This document shows, piece by piece, positions 20,679-30,158 of a stretch of DNA of 52,057 nt (the stretch's first letter is position 1; each line of letters starts with the position of its first letter). The stretch comes from Woeseia sp. GTDB taxonomy: Bacteria > Pseudomonadota > Gammaproteobacteria > Steroidobacterales > Woeseiaceae. The stretch is from NCBI GenBank assembly GCA_013003155.1, contig JABDKF010000072.1, forward strand, positions 1 to 52,057, in the 5' to 3' direction. A model generated the notes under the pieces. That model did not search any database and was not told the origin of the DNA. It saw only the letters and a program-made list of their open reading frames with translations. Made by a program: the position numbers and the translations under genes.

Positions 20679-21857
20679 CTACACTTCAATGCCGATCGCG
20701 ACCGCTTCACCGCCGCCGATGCAAAGCGATGCGATACCGCGGCCGCCGCCGCGCGCAATCAATGCATGAATTAACGTGACAATGATGCGGGCGCCGGAGG
20801 CGCCAATCGGGTGGCCCAGGGCACAGGCGCCGCCGTTGACGTTGACCTTTGCATGGGGAATAGACAAATCGTGCATCGCCGCCATCGTCACGCAGGCAAA
20901 AGCCTCGTTGATCTCATAGAGGTCGACGTTTTCTGGCGTCCAGCCCAACTGCGATTGCAGCGCCTTGATTGCAAACACCGGTGCTGTTGTAAACCAGGCG
21001 GGTTCGTGGGCGAAACCGGAATGTCCGACAATCTTCGCAATCGGCTCCAGGCCATGATGACGCGCGGCCGCTTCTTTCATCAGGATCAAACTCGCTGCGC
21101 CGTCTGAGATAGATGAGGAACTGGCCGCCGTTACAGTCCCGTCTTTTGCGAACGCGGGCCGCAATTGCGGGATTTTTTCTACATTTATGCTGCCTGGGCC
21201 TTCGTCCACGTCGACCACGACATCGCCTTTGCGCGAGCTAACGGTAACCGGGGCAATTTCATTCGCAAACGCGCCGCTAGCCGCAGCCTGTTTCGCTCGC
21301 GAGACTGATTCGACGGCAAACGCGTCCTGCTGCTCACGAGTGAATCCGTATTTTCGCGCAGTCTCTTCTGCAAAGTGGCCCATCATGTGGCCATCAAACG
21401 GGCTTTGCAGTCCGTCGTAAAACATGTGATCAAGCACTTCCTGATGGCCCATACGATAGCCGGCACGGGCTTTCGGCATTAGATACGGCGCGTTGCTCAT
21501 CGATTCCATGCCGCCACTCAATACAATTTTCGCACTGCCCGCGCGAATCAGGTCACTGCCAACCATTACGGTTTTCATACCGGAGCCACACACTTTGTTG
21601 ACCGTGGTGCAGGTCACGTTAAGCGGCAGGCCAGCTGCGAGCGCTGCCTGCCGCGCGGGCGCCTGGCCGAGCGCGGCGGGGAGCACGCAGCCAAGCAGCG
21701 CCTCGTCGATGTCTGCCGGGGCGATGCCCGCGTCGGTGATTGCCTGGCGTGTCGCAGCCGCCGACAGGTCCGTGGCTTTGACGGTGGATAGCGCGCCCTG
21801 AAACGACCCCAACGGGGTGCGCCGGGCAGCGACGATTGCGATTCTGTCGTTGGTCAT
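20679..21857 (-). CDS. Acetyl-CoA acetyltransferase (thiolase)
   Basis: Thiolase of 392 residues cleaving 3-ketoacyl-CoA with CoA, or condensing two acetyl-CoA. The three catalytic motifs are present: [12 protein letters not shown] (nucleophilic Cys), NEAFACVT, and [16 protein letters not shown] (His) with the C-terminal CIGGGEAVA (base Cys). It belongs to the short-chain AtoB/PhaA-like wording rather than FadA. The likely mRNA order is acyltransferase, thiolase, SDR, with 106 and 47 bases between. The 106-base upstream gap holds a perfect hairpin. Confidence 0.94.
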   Translation of the reverse strand: MTNDRIAIVAARRTPLGSFQGALSTVKATDLSAAATRQAITDAGIAPADIDEALLGCVLPAALGQAPARQAALAAGLPLNVTCTTVNKVCGSGMKTVMVGSDLIRAGSAKIVLSGGMESMSNAPYLMPKARAGYRMGHQEVLDHMFYDGLQSPFDGHMMGHFAEETARKYGFTREQQDAFAVESVSRAKQAAASGAFANEIAPVTVSSRKGDVVVDVDEGPGSINVEKIPQLRPAFAKDGTVTAASSSSISDGAASLILMKEAAARHHGLEPIAKIVGHSGFAHEPAWFTTAPVFAIKALQSQLGWTPENVDLYEINEAFACVTMAAMHDLSIPHAKVNVNGGACALGHPIGASGARIIVTLIHALIARGGGRGIASLCIGGGEAVAIGIEV

Positions 21858-21885
21858 AGTATTCGAGTTCAGTTTGCGAAAGTTT

Positions 21886-21905
21886 GTCGCCCGAGCTGGG
21901 GCGAC
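21886..21905 (-). other. Inverted repeat before thiolase (7-bp stem, 6-nt loop)
   Basis: Perfect arms GTCGCCC / GGGCGAC around GAGCTG, between the acyltransferase stop and the thiolase start. Read on the minus strand it is followed by AAACTTT rather than a T run, so it is a poor intrinsic terminator; an mRNA-processing or attenuating hairpin is possible. Confidence 0.3.
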
Positions 21906-21963
21906 GCCGGGGCGCTACTTTCCCGTATCGGCGTGCGGGGCGCAATACATCGATACAAGTATT

Positions 21964-22758
21964 TCAGTTGCGATCGTGTTCTTCTGCGAGCAAATCCGGT
22001 TCGTCGAGCACCGCCAGGATCCGTTGCCGCGCCAGTTCTGCGAGCTGTTTCGCGTCTGGCGTTTTTGCCGGGTCAAGCGGGTCAAGGATTTCGACGCGCA
22101 GGGCAGTGCGGGCAGGCAGCAGGGTTGTCGCCGGCAGGAGCTGCCGCGTGCCGTGAATCACGACCGGTACGAGTGGCGACCGGGTACGCAGCGACGCCGC
22201 GAACGCCCCGCCACGAAACGCGCCGAGTCCGGGACGCGGCAGGAATGTGCCCTCCGGAAAAAACGCCAGCGAATCACCATTGTCAGCTGCCCGCAATAGC
22301 GTTCGCGCATCCCGCGCGCTGCGGCCTACCGTATTGCGGTCAACGAAGTGTGCCCCGATTCGCCGCAGCAGAAAGCCGATTACCGGCACGTTTTTCATCT
22401 CGCCTTTAATGACGTATGAGAAGCGCGGCGGCAGAAACGCTTGCAGAATAACTCCGTCAATATAGCTGGCATGATTTGCGACGACGATGCAGGGAGACGA
22501 AGGCAATTTGCCCGCACCCTCGATCGTTACAGGCACGCCGGCCAGAATAAACGGCGCCTGCGCGAAGCGTGTGACCCAATATCGGCGGCGCGACACACCC
22601 GGCAGCAAGAGCACGGCCAGCAAGGCGAACACCGCACAGCAAGCAAACGCGATCCACGCGTAAACGCCGTAGATCAGTCGAGCCAACGAGAATCGTCGGC
22701 GCGTTATTATCGCGGCGTCGCCCGTTGCAGGCCGCTGTCGCTCAGGCTGGTTGCTCAC
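21964..22758 (-). CDS. 1-acyl-sn-glycerol-3-phosphate acyltransferase (PlsC-like)
   Basis: Inner-membrane acyltransferase of 264 residues, predicted to convert lysophosphatidate to phosphatidate. It has a hydrophobic segment around residues 27-52 and the acyltransferase motifs NHASYIDGVIL (catalytic His and Asp), FPEGTFLPRPG, and a later LVPVVIHGTRQLLP. It shares wording with PlsC but could act on another lyso-lipid. Its promoter region faces xerD and contains two CRP-type palindromes, 53 and 92 bases upstream of its start. Confidence 0.88.
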   Translation of the reverse strand: MSNQPERQRPATGDAAIITRRRFSLARLIYGVYAWIAFACCAVFALLAVLLLPGVSRRRYWVTRFAQAPFILAGVPVTIEGAGKLPSSPCIVVANHASYIDGVILQAFLPPRFSYVIKGEMKNVPVIGFLLRRIGAHFVDRNTVGRSARDARTLLRAADNGDSLAFFPEGTFLPRPGLGAFRGGAFAASLRTRSPLVPVVIHGTRQLLPATTLLPARTALRVEILDPLDPAKTPDAKQLAELARQRILAVLDEPDLLAEEHDRN

Positions 22759-22810
22759 TCCTGCGATTTCCGTGACATACGGCTAAAATCTCCGGTGCCG
22801 GTTAGGTTTA

Positions 22811-22826
22811 TGTGACGCAAGTCACT
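22811..22826. promoter_or_regulatory. CRP-type site 1 (TGTGA-N6-TCACT)
   Basis: TGTGACGCAAGTCACT, containing the perfect inverted repeat GTGAC-GCAA-GTCAC, flanked by T/A-rich bases. It matches the CRP/Vfr/Clp consensus TGTGA-N6-TCACA at nine of ten defined positions. It lies 53 bases upstream of the acyltransferase start. No regulator gene is in the window. Confidence 0.5.
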
Positions 22827-22849
22827 TTATGTTAATGCTGTACTCAATA

Positions 22850-22865
22850 TGTGACAGCGATCACG
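22850..22865. promoter_or_regulatory. CRP-type site 2 (TGTGA-N6-TCACG)
   Basis: TGTGACAGCGATCACG matches TGTGA-N6-TCACA at nine of ten defined positions and lies exactly 39 bases after site 1. It lies 92 bases upstream of the acyltransferase start and about 180 bases before the chosen xerD start. Confidence 0.5.
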
Positions 22866-23044
22866 CCGGTTGGCGGGACTCATCATCATACTTAATTTCC
22901 TGTAAAAACTGTTGCTTGAGCTCAGGTGCGAGCTATCGCCAGCGACCTTGTTCGCGGCGAACCAGATCGTCCGACATGCTAACAGTCGTGCTGCCGCCGG
23001 TGTACGGTGAGGGCGCGCCAGGCAATCCGCGAAACTATCTAACG

Positions 23045-23989
23045 ATGATGGAAGATATGGCGAGCACGAAGCAAAAAAAACTTTCTGAGGAAATGCATGC
23101 TCGTTCGGAGAAGCTGGTTGATCGTTTCCTGGACGCGATCTGGATGGAGCGAGGACTCTCGGCAAATACGCTCGGTGCCTATCGAGCTGACCTCATGACA
23201 CTGGAACGCGGCCTTGCCGAACGTAACGTAGCTATCGAGAAGGCCGAGAAAGCCGATCTCTTGGAGTTTATCGCGCAGCGCGTGGAAAGCGGCGCCAAGC
23301 CGCGCTCAACGGCACGTCAGCTATCCAGCTTTCGCCGCTTCTTCCGCTACATCATGCGTGAAGGAATGCGCGATTCGGATCCGACCGCAGATATAGAAAT
23401 GCCGCGCATAGGTCGTTCGTTGCCGAAGTCTTTGACCGAAAGCCAGGTCGATGCTCTTCTGCATGCGCCAAATACCGACGAACCGCTTGGCCATCGCGAC
23501 CGTGCAATGCTCGAATTGTTGTACGCCACCGGGCTGCGTGTTTCGGAACTAATTAACCTGACGTTATCGCAGGTCAATTTCAATCAGGGCGTTATTCGCA
23601 TCGTCGGTAAGGGGGATCGTGAGCGACTGATCCCGCTGGGCGAGGATTCGCAGCGCTGGTTGCGGGATTTTATCGACGGCCCGCGTATGGAGATTCTGCT
23701 GGAACGGCAGACCGACTATATGTTTCCGACACGCCGCGGCGACCGGATGACTCGCCAGGCGTTCTGGCACATCATCAAGCGCTATGCTGAGAAAGCCGGA
23801 ATTGGCAAAAAGCTTTCCCCCCACAGTCTGCGACATGCATTCGCGACTCACCTTCTGAATCGCGGAGCTGACTTGCGTGTTGTGCAGCTATTGCTGGGCC
23901 ACAGCGATTTGTCGACGACCCAGATCTACACGCACGTAGCCCGCGAGCGCCTGAAGGACCTGCACAGCAGCCACCACCCGCGCGGTTAG
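23045..23989 (+). CDS. xerD: Site-specific tyrosine recombinase XerD
   Basis: Resolves chromosome dimers at dif together with XerC and FtsK. The SAM-like N-terminal domain (FLDAIWMERGLSANTL) and the catalytic domain are complete: Arg in ATGLRVSEL, Lys in IVGKGDRERL, HSLRHAFATHLL (His, Arg), LLGHSDLSTTQIYTH (His and the nucleophilic Tyr). XerD rather than XerC is inferred from the following dsbC. The start is uncertain: ATG 23045 gives 314 residues, and ATG 23093 gives 298, the E. coli length. Neither has a good ribosome site; the frame opens at 22829. Confidence 0.92.
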   Translation: MMEDMASTKQKKLSEEMHARSEKLVDRFLDAIWMERGLSANTLGAYRADLMTLERGLAERNVAIEKAEKADLLEFIAQRVESGAKPRSTARQLSSFRRFFRYIMREGMRDSDPTADIEMPRIGRSLPKSLTESQVDALLHAPNTDEPLGHRDRAMLELLYATGLRVSELINLTLSQVNFNQGVIRIVGKGDRERLIPLGEDSQRWLRDFIDGPRMEILLERQTDYMFPTRRGDRMTRQAFWHIIKRYAEKAGIGKKLSPHSLRHAFATHLLNRGADLRVVQLLLGHSDLSTTQIYTHVARERLKDLHSSHHPRG

Positions 23990-24020
23990 GCCTGCCTGGC
24001 GCCCCATTCCTGCGGGCTTT

Positions 24021-24076
24021 TGCTACACTTCGACCTGCCGGCAGTTGATGGGAACCCGCTGTCCCTTGGCCGGTCG
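24021..24076 (+). promoter_or_regulatory. dsbC leader: extended -10 and predicted hairpin
   Basis: TGCTACACT at 24021-24029 resembles an extended -10. Just after it, 24031-24039 (CGACCTGCC) can pair with 24068-24076 (GGCCGGTCG) with one mismatch, enclosing a GC-rich loop. This gives a possible promoter plus structured leader in the 152-base gap between xerD and dsbC. Hand-folded only. Confidence 0.3.
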
Positions 24077-24141
24077 AAACAGACTACCATTGACCCACAT
24101 CTCCCTGTGCCGCTAGGCGCCTCATATCTGGACTCCTGCTG

Positions 24142-24864
24142 ATGAAACCGATTCTTTATGGCCTGCTGATGGTCTCTCTGCTATTGCCTGTGGCGGCCGA
24201 TGCCGCCGAAGATGCCCAGCTGGAGGCTGCGCGCGACAAAATTTCGTCGATCTTTTCCGAGATACAACGCGAAAACGTGCACGCAAGCCCGATTGATGGT
24301 TGGTACACCGTACGCCGTGGCGCAATTATTGCCTACGTATCCGCAGACGGTCGCTACCTGCTACAGGGTGACCTTATCGATATTGACAATCAGGTGAACC
24401 TTTCAGAGAAAGAGCGTGACCTTGCGCGTCTTGAAATGATGGCTACGATCGACGACGACCACTCCATCGTTTTCACTCCCAAGAACGTGCAACACCGAGT
24501 CTCAATTTTTACGGACATCGATTGCGGATATTGCCGCCGCTTGCACAGCCAGATTGATCAATATCTCGAAGAGGGGATCGAGGTGCGCTATTTGCTGTAC
24601 CCGCGCAATGGCCCCCAATCGCCGTCCTGGACTAAAGCCGAGGAGGTCTGGTGTGCCAGTGACCGTAACAACGCGCTTACGCTTGCCAAGCAGGACCAGG
24701 AGTTTGAAACGCAGAGTTGCGATTCGCCGACAGTGAGCGACCATTACGCACTCGGGCAGGATATCGGCTTGCGCGGGACGCCCGCGATCGTGCTGGAAGA
24801 CGGCCGTTTGGTAAGCGGTTACCTGCCGCCTGACGGCTTGCTGGCCCGCATCAATCAAAAGTAA
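24142..24864 (+). CDS. dsbC: Periplasmic thiol:disulfide isomerase DsbC
   Basis: Isomerase that corrects wrong disulfides in the periplasm and is recharged by DsbD. The 240 residues include a signal peptide (about 1-22, cleavage near ADA-AED), an N-terminal dimerisation domain, and a thioredoxin domain with the active site FTDIDCGYCRRLH and the cis-proline loop RGTPAIV. An extra cysteine pair (WCASDRN and QSCDSP) matches the structural disulfide of DsbC. It follows xerD as in E. coli, but recJ does not follow here; a Nudix gene converges instead. Confidence 0.95.
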   Translation: MKPILYGLLMVSLLLPVAADAAEDAQLEAARDKISSIFSEIQRENVHASPIDGWYTVRRGAIIAYVSADGRYLLQGDLIDIDNQVNLSEKERDLARLEMMATIDDDHSIVFTPKNVQHRVSIFTDIDCGYCRRLHSQIDQYLEEGIEVRYLLYPRNGPQSPSWTKAEEVWCASDRNNALTLAKQDQEFETQSCDSPTVSDHYALGQDIGLRGTPAIVLEDGRLVSGYLPPDGLLARINQK

Positions 24865-24882
24865 ACGGGCGCCCTTGCCGCG

Positions 24883-25416
24883 CTACTCGCGGTGACGGCG
24901 AACGCTGTGCACGTGCAAGCCATTATTCTTGCCGCGGTCCTCGTAGTATTTTTTCAAGGCAAATTCACCGCTGCGAAACGCAATGTCGTGCCAGGGGATT
25001 TCGTCTTCACGAAATAATGCGACTTCGAGGCTTTCCTCGCCGGCGGCAAAATCGCCGAGCAGGTCGGCGGTGAAAAATACGTGAACCTGGCCCGCATCGA
25101 CGATATCGACGCTGGCAAACGGGTAGCCGATGCGTACCTCCGCACACGCCTCTTCCTGGGTTTCACGCGCTGCGCCCTCGGCCATTGTCTCGCCAAGTTC
25201 CATAAAGCCGGCTGGCACCGTCCAATAGCCGCGGCGTGGCTCTATAGCGCGCCGGCAGAGCAGCACCTTGTCGTCGCGTTTCGGCACGCAGCCGACCACG
25301 ATCAGCGGGTTCTGGTAATGAACGGTATTGCAGCCTTCGCAGCACCAGCGCTCGCGATTGTCACCGGCCGGGATTTTTCTGGTGACAGGCACGCCACATC
25401 TTGCACAGTATTTCAT
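24883..25416 (-). CDS. Nudix hydrolase with N-terminal zinc ribbon
   Basis: About 177 residues. The start MKYCARCG and WCCEGCNTVHYQNP form a CxxC/CxxC zinc ribbon, followed by a Nudix domain with the complete box G-x5-E-x7-REUxEE (GFMELGETMAEGAARETQEE). The combination is like the NudC-type/ADP-ribose pyrophosphatase-like group, but it lacks clear NADH-pyrophosphatase specificity residues, so the substrate is unknown. ATG 25416 starts right at the ribbon; ATG 25425 is an alternative. Convergent with dsbC, 18 bases between; tRNA-Leu lies just upstream. Confidence 0.88.
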   Translation of the reverse strand: MKYCARCGVPVTRKIPAGDNRERWCCEGCNTVHYQNPLIVVGCVPKRDDKVLLCRRAIEPRRGYWTVPAGFMELGETMAEGAARETQEEACAEVRIGYPFASVDIVDAGQVHVFFTADLLGDFAAGEESLEVALFREDEIPWHDIAFRSGEFALKKYYEDRGKNNGLHVHSVRRHRE

Positions 25417-25462
25417 GCTGACCATCGGATGGCGCAGGCGGTGCGCCGTTATTTAAATGCGG

Positions 25463-25549
25463 TGGTGCCGGGAGCGAGAATCGAACTCGCACTCTGTTTC
25501 CAGAACCGGATTTTGAATCCGGCGCGTCTACCAGTTCCGCCACCCCGGC
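25463..25549 (-). tRNA. tRNA-Leu (anticodon CAA)
   Basis: 87-base class II tRNA with encoded CCA. The 7-bp acceptor stem (GCCGGGG with CTCCCGGC) has one G-U pair. The anticodon stem CCGGA/TCCGG encloses TTCAAAA, giving anticodon CAA for UUG. The variable arm has a CTG-GAAA-CAG stem, and the T arm is GCGAG-TTCGATT-CTCGC. It lies between the Nudix gene and the ECF sigma gene and points toward the Nudix gene. Confidence 0.95.
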
Positions 25550-25684
25550 CGGAAGGCGCTAAGTATAGGGACGCGCCGCGGGTCCCGCCACCCTGTTCGA
25601 GCGCTGCGCCGCGGGAGCCTTGTGAACCCCGGATTGGCTGCTTTTGCGACGAATTTGGCCGCCGGGGCATCTAGACTGACAAGC

Positions 25685-26290
25685 ATGAGCAGATTCCTCG
25701 ACATCGATATCGATCAGGCTATCGTCAAGCGCGCCGCACGCGGCGATCGGCGCGCGCACGAAATAATCTACCGCGCCTTTAGCGCGCCTGTTTATTCGGT
25801 CTGCCTGCGCTTTACCCGGGTACCTGCGCATGCCGAGGATCTTACTCAGGACACTTTTATCGAAGTGATGCGCAGCATCGCGTCATTTCGCGGCGATGCG
25901 CCGCTTGGCGGTTGGATTCGACGAGTCGCGGTGAGCAAGGCCTTGATGTTTCTGAGATCTGCCTGGCAACAGCGCGGTACAAGCCTGCGCGATGAATGCG
26001 ATGCGCTTGTGCCGGACGATCTCGTCAAACATGGGGTTGCGGCGCAACCGGATATGGCCATCGATCTGGAGCAGGCATTGGCAGGCCTTTCGGAAATCAG
26101 TCGAGCGGTCGTGTGGCTGCACGATGTCGAGGGTTTTACGCACAAGGAAATCGCAGCACAAATGGGCAAGTCCGAGAGTTTTTCGAAATCGCAGTTGTCG
26201 CGTGCCTATCAGCGCTTGCGACCGCTGCTGGAGGCCGAGGTAGCGACGACTGAACCCGGCAGCGTTGAGACATTGCCGGGTGTTTGCTGA
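25685..26290 (+). CDS. ECF-type RNA polymerase sigma factor
   Basis: Alternative sigma factor of 201 residues. Region 2 lies at about 10-85 (HAEDLTQDTFIEVMRSI, FRGDAPLGGWIRRVA), and region 4 at about 130-180, with the helix-turn-helix GFTHKEIAAQMGKSESFSKSQ and RAYQRLRPLL. There are no regions 1 or 3. ATG 25685 gives the standard ECF N-terminus; the frame opens at 25622. It is followed by a single-span membrane protein and a secreted PDZ protein, the usual arrangement of sigma, anti-sigma and envelope partner. The target promoter sequence is unknown. Confidence 0.92.
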   Translation: MSRFLDIDIDQAIVKRAARGDRRAHEIIYRAFSAPVYSVCLRFTRVPAHAEDLTQDTFIEVMRSIASFRGDAPLGGWIRRVAVSKALMFLRSAWQQRGTSLRDECDALVPDDLVKHGVAAQPDMAIDLEQALAGLSEISRAVVWLHDVEGFTHKEIAAQMGKSESFSKSQLSRAYQRLRPLLEAEVATTEPGSVETLPGVC

Positions 26291-26340
26291 TCAGGCGAGT
26301 GGAGTTTAAGTAATTGAATCGAGACACAGCGAGGAACGGA

Positions 26341-26886
26341 ATGAACAGTGGCCTGGGAACAGCGGAGCGTGACTTGTTGCGACAGAAGTTTGACGCCCTT
26401 CCCGATACGCCGCCGCCGCGGGAAGTATGGGAGCGGGTTTCTGCGCAGGCGGAGGCGGAAGGTTTGTTTCGGCAACCCTTTGGCAAACAGCCTCAGCACT
26501 GGCTGGTCGGTGCCGGACTTGCCGCGGCAGTCCTGCTCGTCGCCGTGCGACTGCCGCAGCCTGCGTTCGACGAGGGGTCTTTTCCTACCGAGCCCGTTTA
26601 CATGGCGGAAGGCGACAGCGGGTCGCTCGATGCATTGATTGTGCAGTCTCGACTGCTGGAAAGCGATTTACGCGCGTTGCCCAACAAACCGCAGGTAATG
26701 CGCGGCGGCACGGCGGTGACGATCAGCGAACTCGAGGACCGAATAGCAGCAATTGATCGGGTTTTGAACGACCGGTCCGCCGGGCTGACAGACGACGAGA
26801 CCAAGACCTACTGGCGCGAGCGGGTGCGCCTGATGGATTCGCTGGTGCAGGTGCGCTATGTGCAGGCGCGTCGCAATTCCCTGTAG
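26341..26886 (+). CDS. Single-span membrane protein, putative anti-sigma factor
   Basis: 181 residues, no domain I recognise. The N-terminal cytoplasmic part (about 1-52) contains DLLRQKFDALPDTPPPREVW; one membrane helix spans about 54-70 (WLVGAGLAAAVLLVAV); a periplasmic part of about 110 residues is rich in charged helices (ISELEDRIAAIDRVL, YWRERVRLMDSLVQVRY). There is no zinc HxxxCxxC anti-sigma motif. Its place 50 bases after the ECF sigma gene and its topology suggest an anti-sigma factor. ATG 26341 has a good GAGGAACGG site; a TTG at 26314 is an alternative. Confidence 0.7.
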   Translation: MNSGLGTAERDLLRQKFDALPDTPPPREVWERVSAQAEAEGLFRQPFGKQPQHWLVGAGLAAAVLLVAVRLPQPAFDEGSFPTEPVYMAEGDSGSLDALIVQSRLLESDLRALPNKPQVMRGGTAVTISELEDRIAAIDRVLNDRSAGLTDDETKTYWRERVRLMDSLVQVRYVQARRNSL

Positions 26887-26945
26887 TCAATTTGTGACAG
26901 AAATTTTCGGTGCCCGTTTGAGTTGCCGATTTGGAGGTTGATGGA

Positions 26946-27935
26946 ATGATCATACGAACATTTTTTTCTGCATGCCTGATAGCTACGTTATTCGCTGCTG
27001 ATGGCATCGCGCAGGAGGACGGCGTTGATAAAGATCGCCGTGATGCAGAGACGCAGCTGGATTTGGCCGCGGAAATGCGCGCAGCCGAAGAACGCCTTGA
27101 AGAGGCGGCACGCCGCATCGCTGAGCTCAGTACGCGGCAGCTGCCGACGCCTGGTGGCCGGCAATGGGCATTCGCTTTCAGTGACCGACCGATGCTGGGC
27201 ATTACGCTGGACGAAAATGTTCAGGAAGGGCCGGTTTCCGGCGTGACCATTCGTGGTGTTACACCGGGCGGCGCGGCATTTGATGCCGGATTGCGTTCGG
27301 GCGACACGATAACTTCGATCAACTCGGAAGCCATGAGCGCGGCATCCGCGGCTGCTGCGAATGAAAAGCTGTTAGCTTTTATGGATGGCCTGGAAGAGGG
27401 TGACTCGCTCGATATCGAGTACCTGCGAGATGGCAACGTGGCAAGAGTTGAAGTGACGCCGCGTGCAAACACGGAGCACCATTTCGCGTTCGGTGCGCCC
27501 GGGCATGCGCCGCGGGCACCGGCCGCACCCATGGCACCGATTGCGCCTCGAGCGCTGATTGATCGCCAGGTTTTCCGCTGGCATGGCGGCATGGGTTGGC
27601 GCGACATGGAGCTGACGCCGTTGACTCCCGACCTAGGTCAGTATTTCGGTACCGACAAAGGTCTGCTGGTTGTGCGTGCTCCGGCGGGCGGTGAATTACA
27701 GCTAAAAGACGGTGATGTAATTAACTCGATAGACGGCCGGGAGCCTGAATCGATCTCGCACGCGATGCGAATTCTGGCTTCATACCAACCGGGCGAGAAA
27801 ATCAAGCTTGAGATCATGCGCAGCAAGCGACGCAAGACACTGGACGTGGAAATGCCGGACGATCGGCAAAGCGGGGTGTTCACCGAGGGTGATCCGATCG
27901 TCAAGCGCGTTATTCACAAACAGGTTGTGGATTAA
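26946..27935 (+). CDS. Secreted double-PDZ protein
   Basis: 329 residues. Signal peptide about 1-22 (MIIRTFFSACLIATLFAADG), a charged helix about 30-62 likely to coil, PDZ domain 1 about 80-172 (RPMLGITL, GGAAFDAGLRSGDTITSIN), a Pro/Ala/His-rich linker about 177-203, and PDZ domain 2 about 222-304 (GLLVVRAPAGGELQLKDGD). There is no trypsin-like protease domain, unlike DegP/DegS, and no membrane anchor after the signal. GGAGG eight bases before ATG 26946 supports the start. It lies 59 bases after the putative anti-sigma gene, suggesting a periplasmic sensor or adaptor of the same unit. Confidence 0.85.
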   Translation: MIIRTFFSACLIATLFAADGIAQEDGVDKDRRDAETQLDLAAEMRAAEERLEEAARRIAELSTRQLPTPGGRQWAFAFSDRPMLGITLDENVQEGPVSGVTIRGVTPGGAAFDAGLRSGDTITSINSEAMSAASAAAANEKLLAFMDGLEEGDSLDIEYLRDGNVARVEVTPRANTEHHFAFGAPGHAPRAPAAPMAPIAPRALIDRQVFRWHGGMGWRDMELTPLTPDLGQYFGTDKGLLVVRAPAGGELQLKDGDVINSIDGREPESISHAMRILASYQPGEKIKLEIMRSKRRKTLDVEMPDDRQSGVFTEGDPIVKRVIHKQVVD

Positions 27936-27981
27936 AACGGCGCAACTGCCGCCATCGTCGGCGGATGCAGGCGCGCCCCTC

Positions 27982-27990
27982 TGCTAAGAT
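27982..27990 (+). promoter_or_regulatory. Extended -10 element (TGCTAAGAT) before queA
   Basis: TG-N-TAAGAT ending eight bases before the queA ATG. A start seven bases downstream would give an almost leaderless message, and no ribosome site is visible between. Sequence match only. Confidence 0.4.
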
Positions 27991-27998
27991 GCGCGCCC

Positions 27999-29027
27999 AT
28001 GCGTCTTGCCGACTTCGACTATTCATTGCCAGATGAACTGATCGCGCGTTATCCGACAGAGGAGCGACGTGCAAGCCGCCTGCTGTTGCTCGATCCTGCG
28101 TCCGGAGCATGCAACGATCGACGGTTTGACGAATTGCCTGAGTTGTTGCGGCCAAATGACCTGTTGGTCTTTAATGACACCCGCGTAATCAAGGCACGGC
28201 TGCATGGCAGAAAAGACACGGGAGGTCGCGTCGAAATATTGATCGAGCGTCAGCTCGATGACCGCGAGGCGCTCGCGCATGTGCGTTCCAGCAAGACGCC
28301 AAAATGCGGATCGAAACTGCAGTTCGGCAACGCATGCACTGCGGTTGTGACGGCGCGCCATGGTGCACTAATGCACTTGCAATTTGATCGACCGTTAATG
28401 CCGTTCCTCGAGTCGCACGGTGAAGTCCCGTTGCCACCGTATTTGCAAAGAGCGGCTGATTCGCGCGATGACGAGCGCTATCAAACCGTCTATGCCCGCA
28501 GGGCGGGAGCTGTAGCCGCGCCGACGGCCGGCCTGCATTTTGATGAGGAAATGCTCGCCGAATTGGCGCGTGCCGGCATACGCCAGGAATTTGTGACCTT
28601 GCACGTTGGTGCCGGCACGTTTCAAAACCTGCGGGAATCGCAGGTGGAGGAAAACAGCTTGCACGGTGAGCGGGTGGAGGTTAGCCAGGCTGTCTGCGAC
28701 GCGGTTGCACAAACGCGCGCGCAAAACGGCAGGGTGGTTGCCGTCGGGACAACGTCGGTGCGTGCGCTGGAAGCAGCGTCAACTGGCCGCGAGCTGGCGC
28801 CGTTTCAGGGTGAAACTGATTTATTCATTCGTCCCGGCTATACGTTTCAGACAGTCGACGCAATCCTGACAAATTTTCATTTGCCGCAATCATCCCTGCT
28901 GATCCTGGTTGCCACTTTTGCCGGGCTACAAACTACGTTGCAGGCATACAGGCACGCGGTTGCAGCCCGCTACCGATTTTTCAGCTACGGTGATGCCATG
29001 CTCATCCAGTCACGGGCCAATCAGTAA
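27999..29027 (+). CDS. queA: S-adenosylmethionine:tRNA ribosyltransferase-isomerase QueA
   Basis: Transfers and isomerises the ribosyl part of SAM onto preQ1-modified tRNA to give epoxyqueuosine. The 342 residues carry family blocks: the N-terminal DFDYSLPDELIARYP, LLVFNDTRVIKARL, GAVAAPTAGLHFD, FVTLHVGAGTFQ, and the C-terminal TNFHLPQSSLLILV. The stop TAA is followed directly by the tgt ATG, so both queuosine enzymes are on one message. queC/D/E/F and queG are not in the window. Confidence 0.96.
   Translation: MRLADFDYSLPDELIARYPTEERRASRLLLLDPASGACNDRRFDELPELLRPNDLLVFNDTRVIKARLHGRKDTGGRVEILIERQLDDREALAHVRSSKTPKCGSKLQFGNACTAVVTARHGALMHLQFDRPLMPFLESHGEVPLPPYLQRAADSRDDERYQTVYARRAGAVAAPTAGLHFDEEMLAELARAGIRQEFVTLHVGAGTFQNLRESQVEENSLHGERVEVSQAVCDAVAQTRAQNGRVVAVGTTSVRALEAASTGRELAPFQGETDLFIRPGYTFQTVDAILTNFHLPQSSLLILVATFAGLQTTLQAYRHAVAARYRFFSYGDAMLIQSRANQ

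Positions 29028-30158
<1,131 letters not shown>

Noticed and set aside
22829-23044. N-terminal extension of XerD
   Set aside because: Residues are cysteine- and serine-rich, unlike XerD, and the frame covers one CRP-type box; the E. coli-length protein starts further downstream.
24001-24021. Intrinsic terminator after xerD
   Set aside because: GCCC/GGGC is a four-base stem with a nine-base loop and only four T; too weak.
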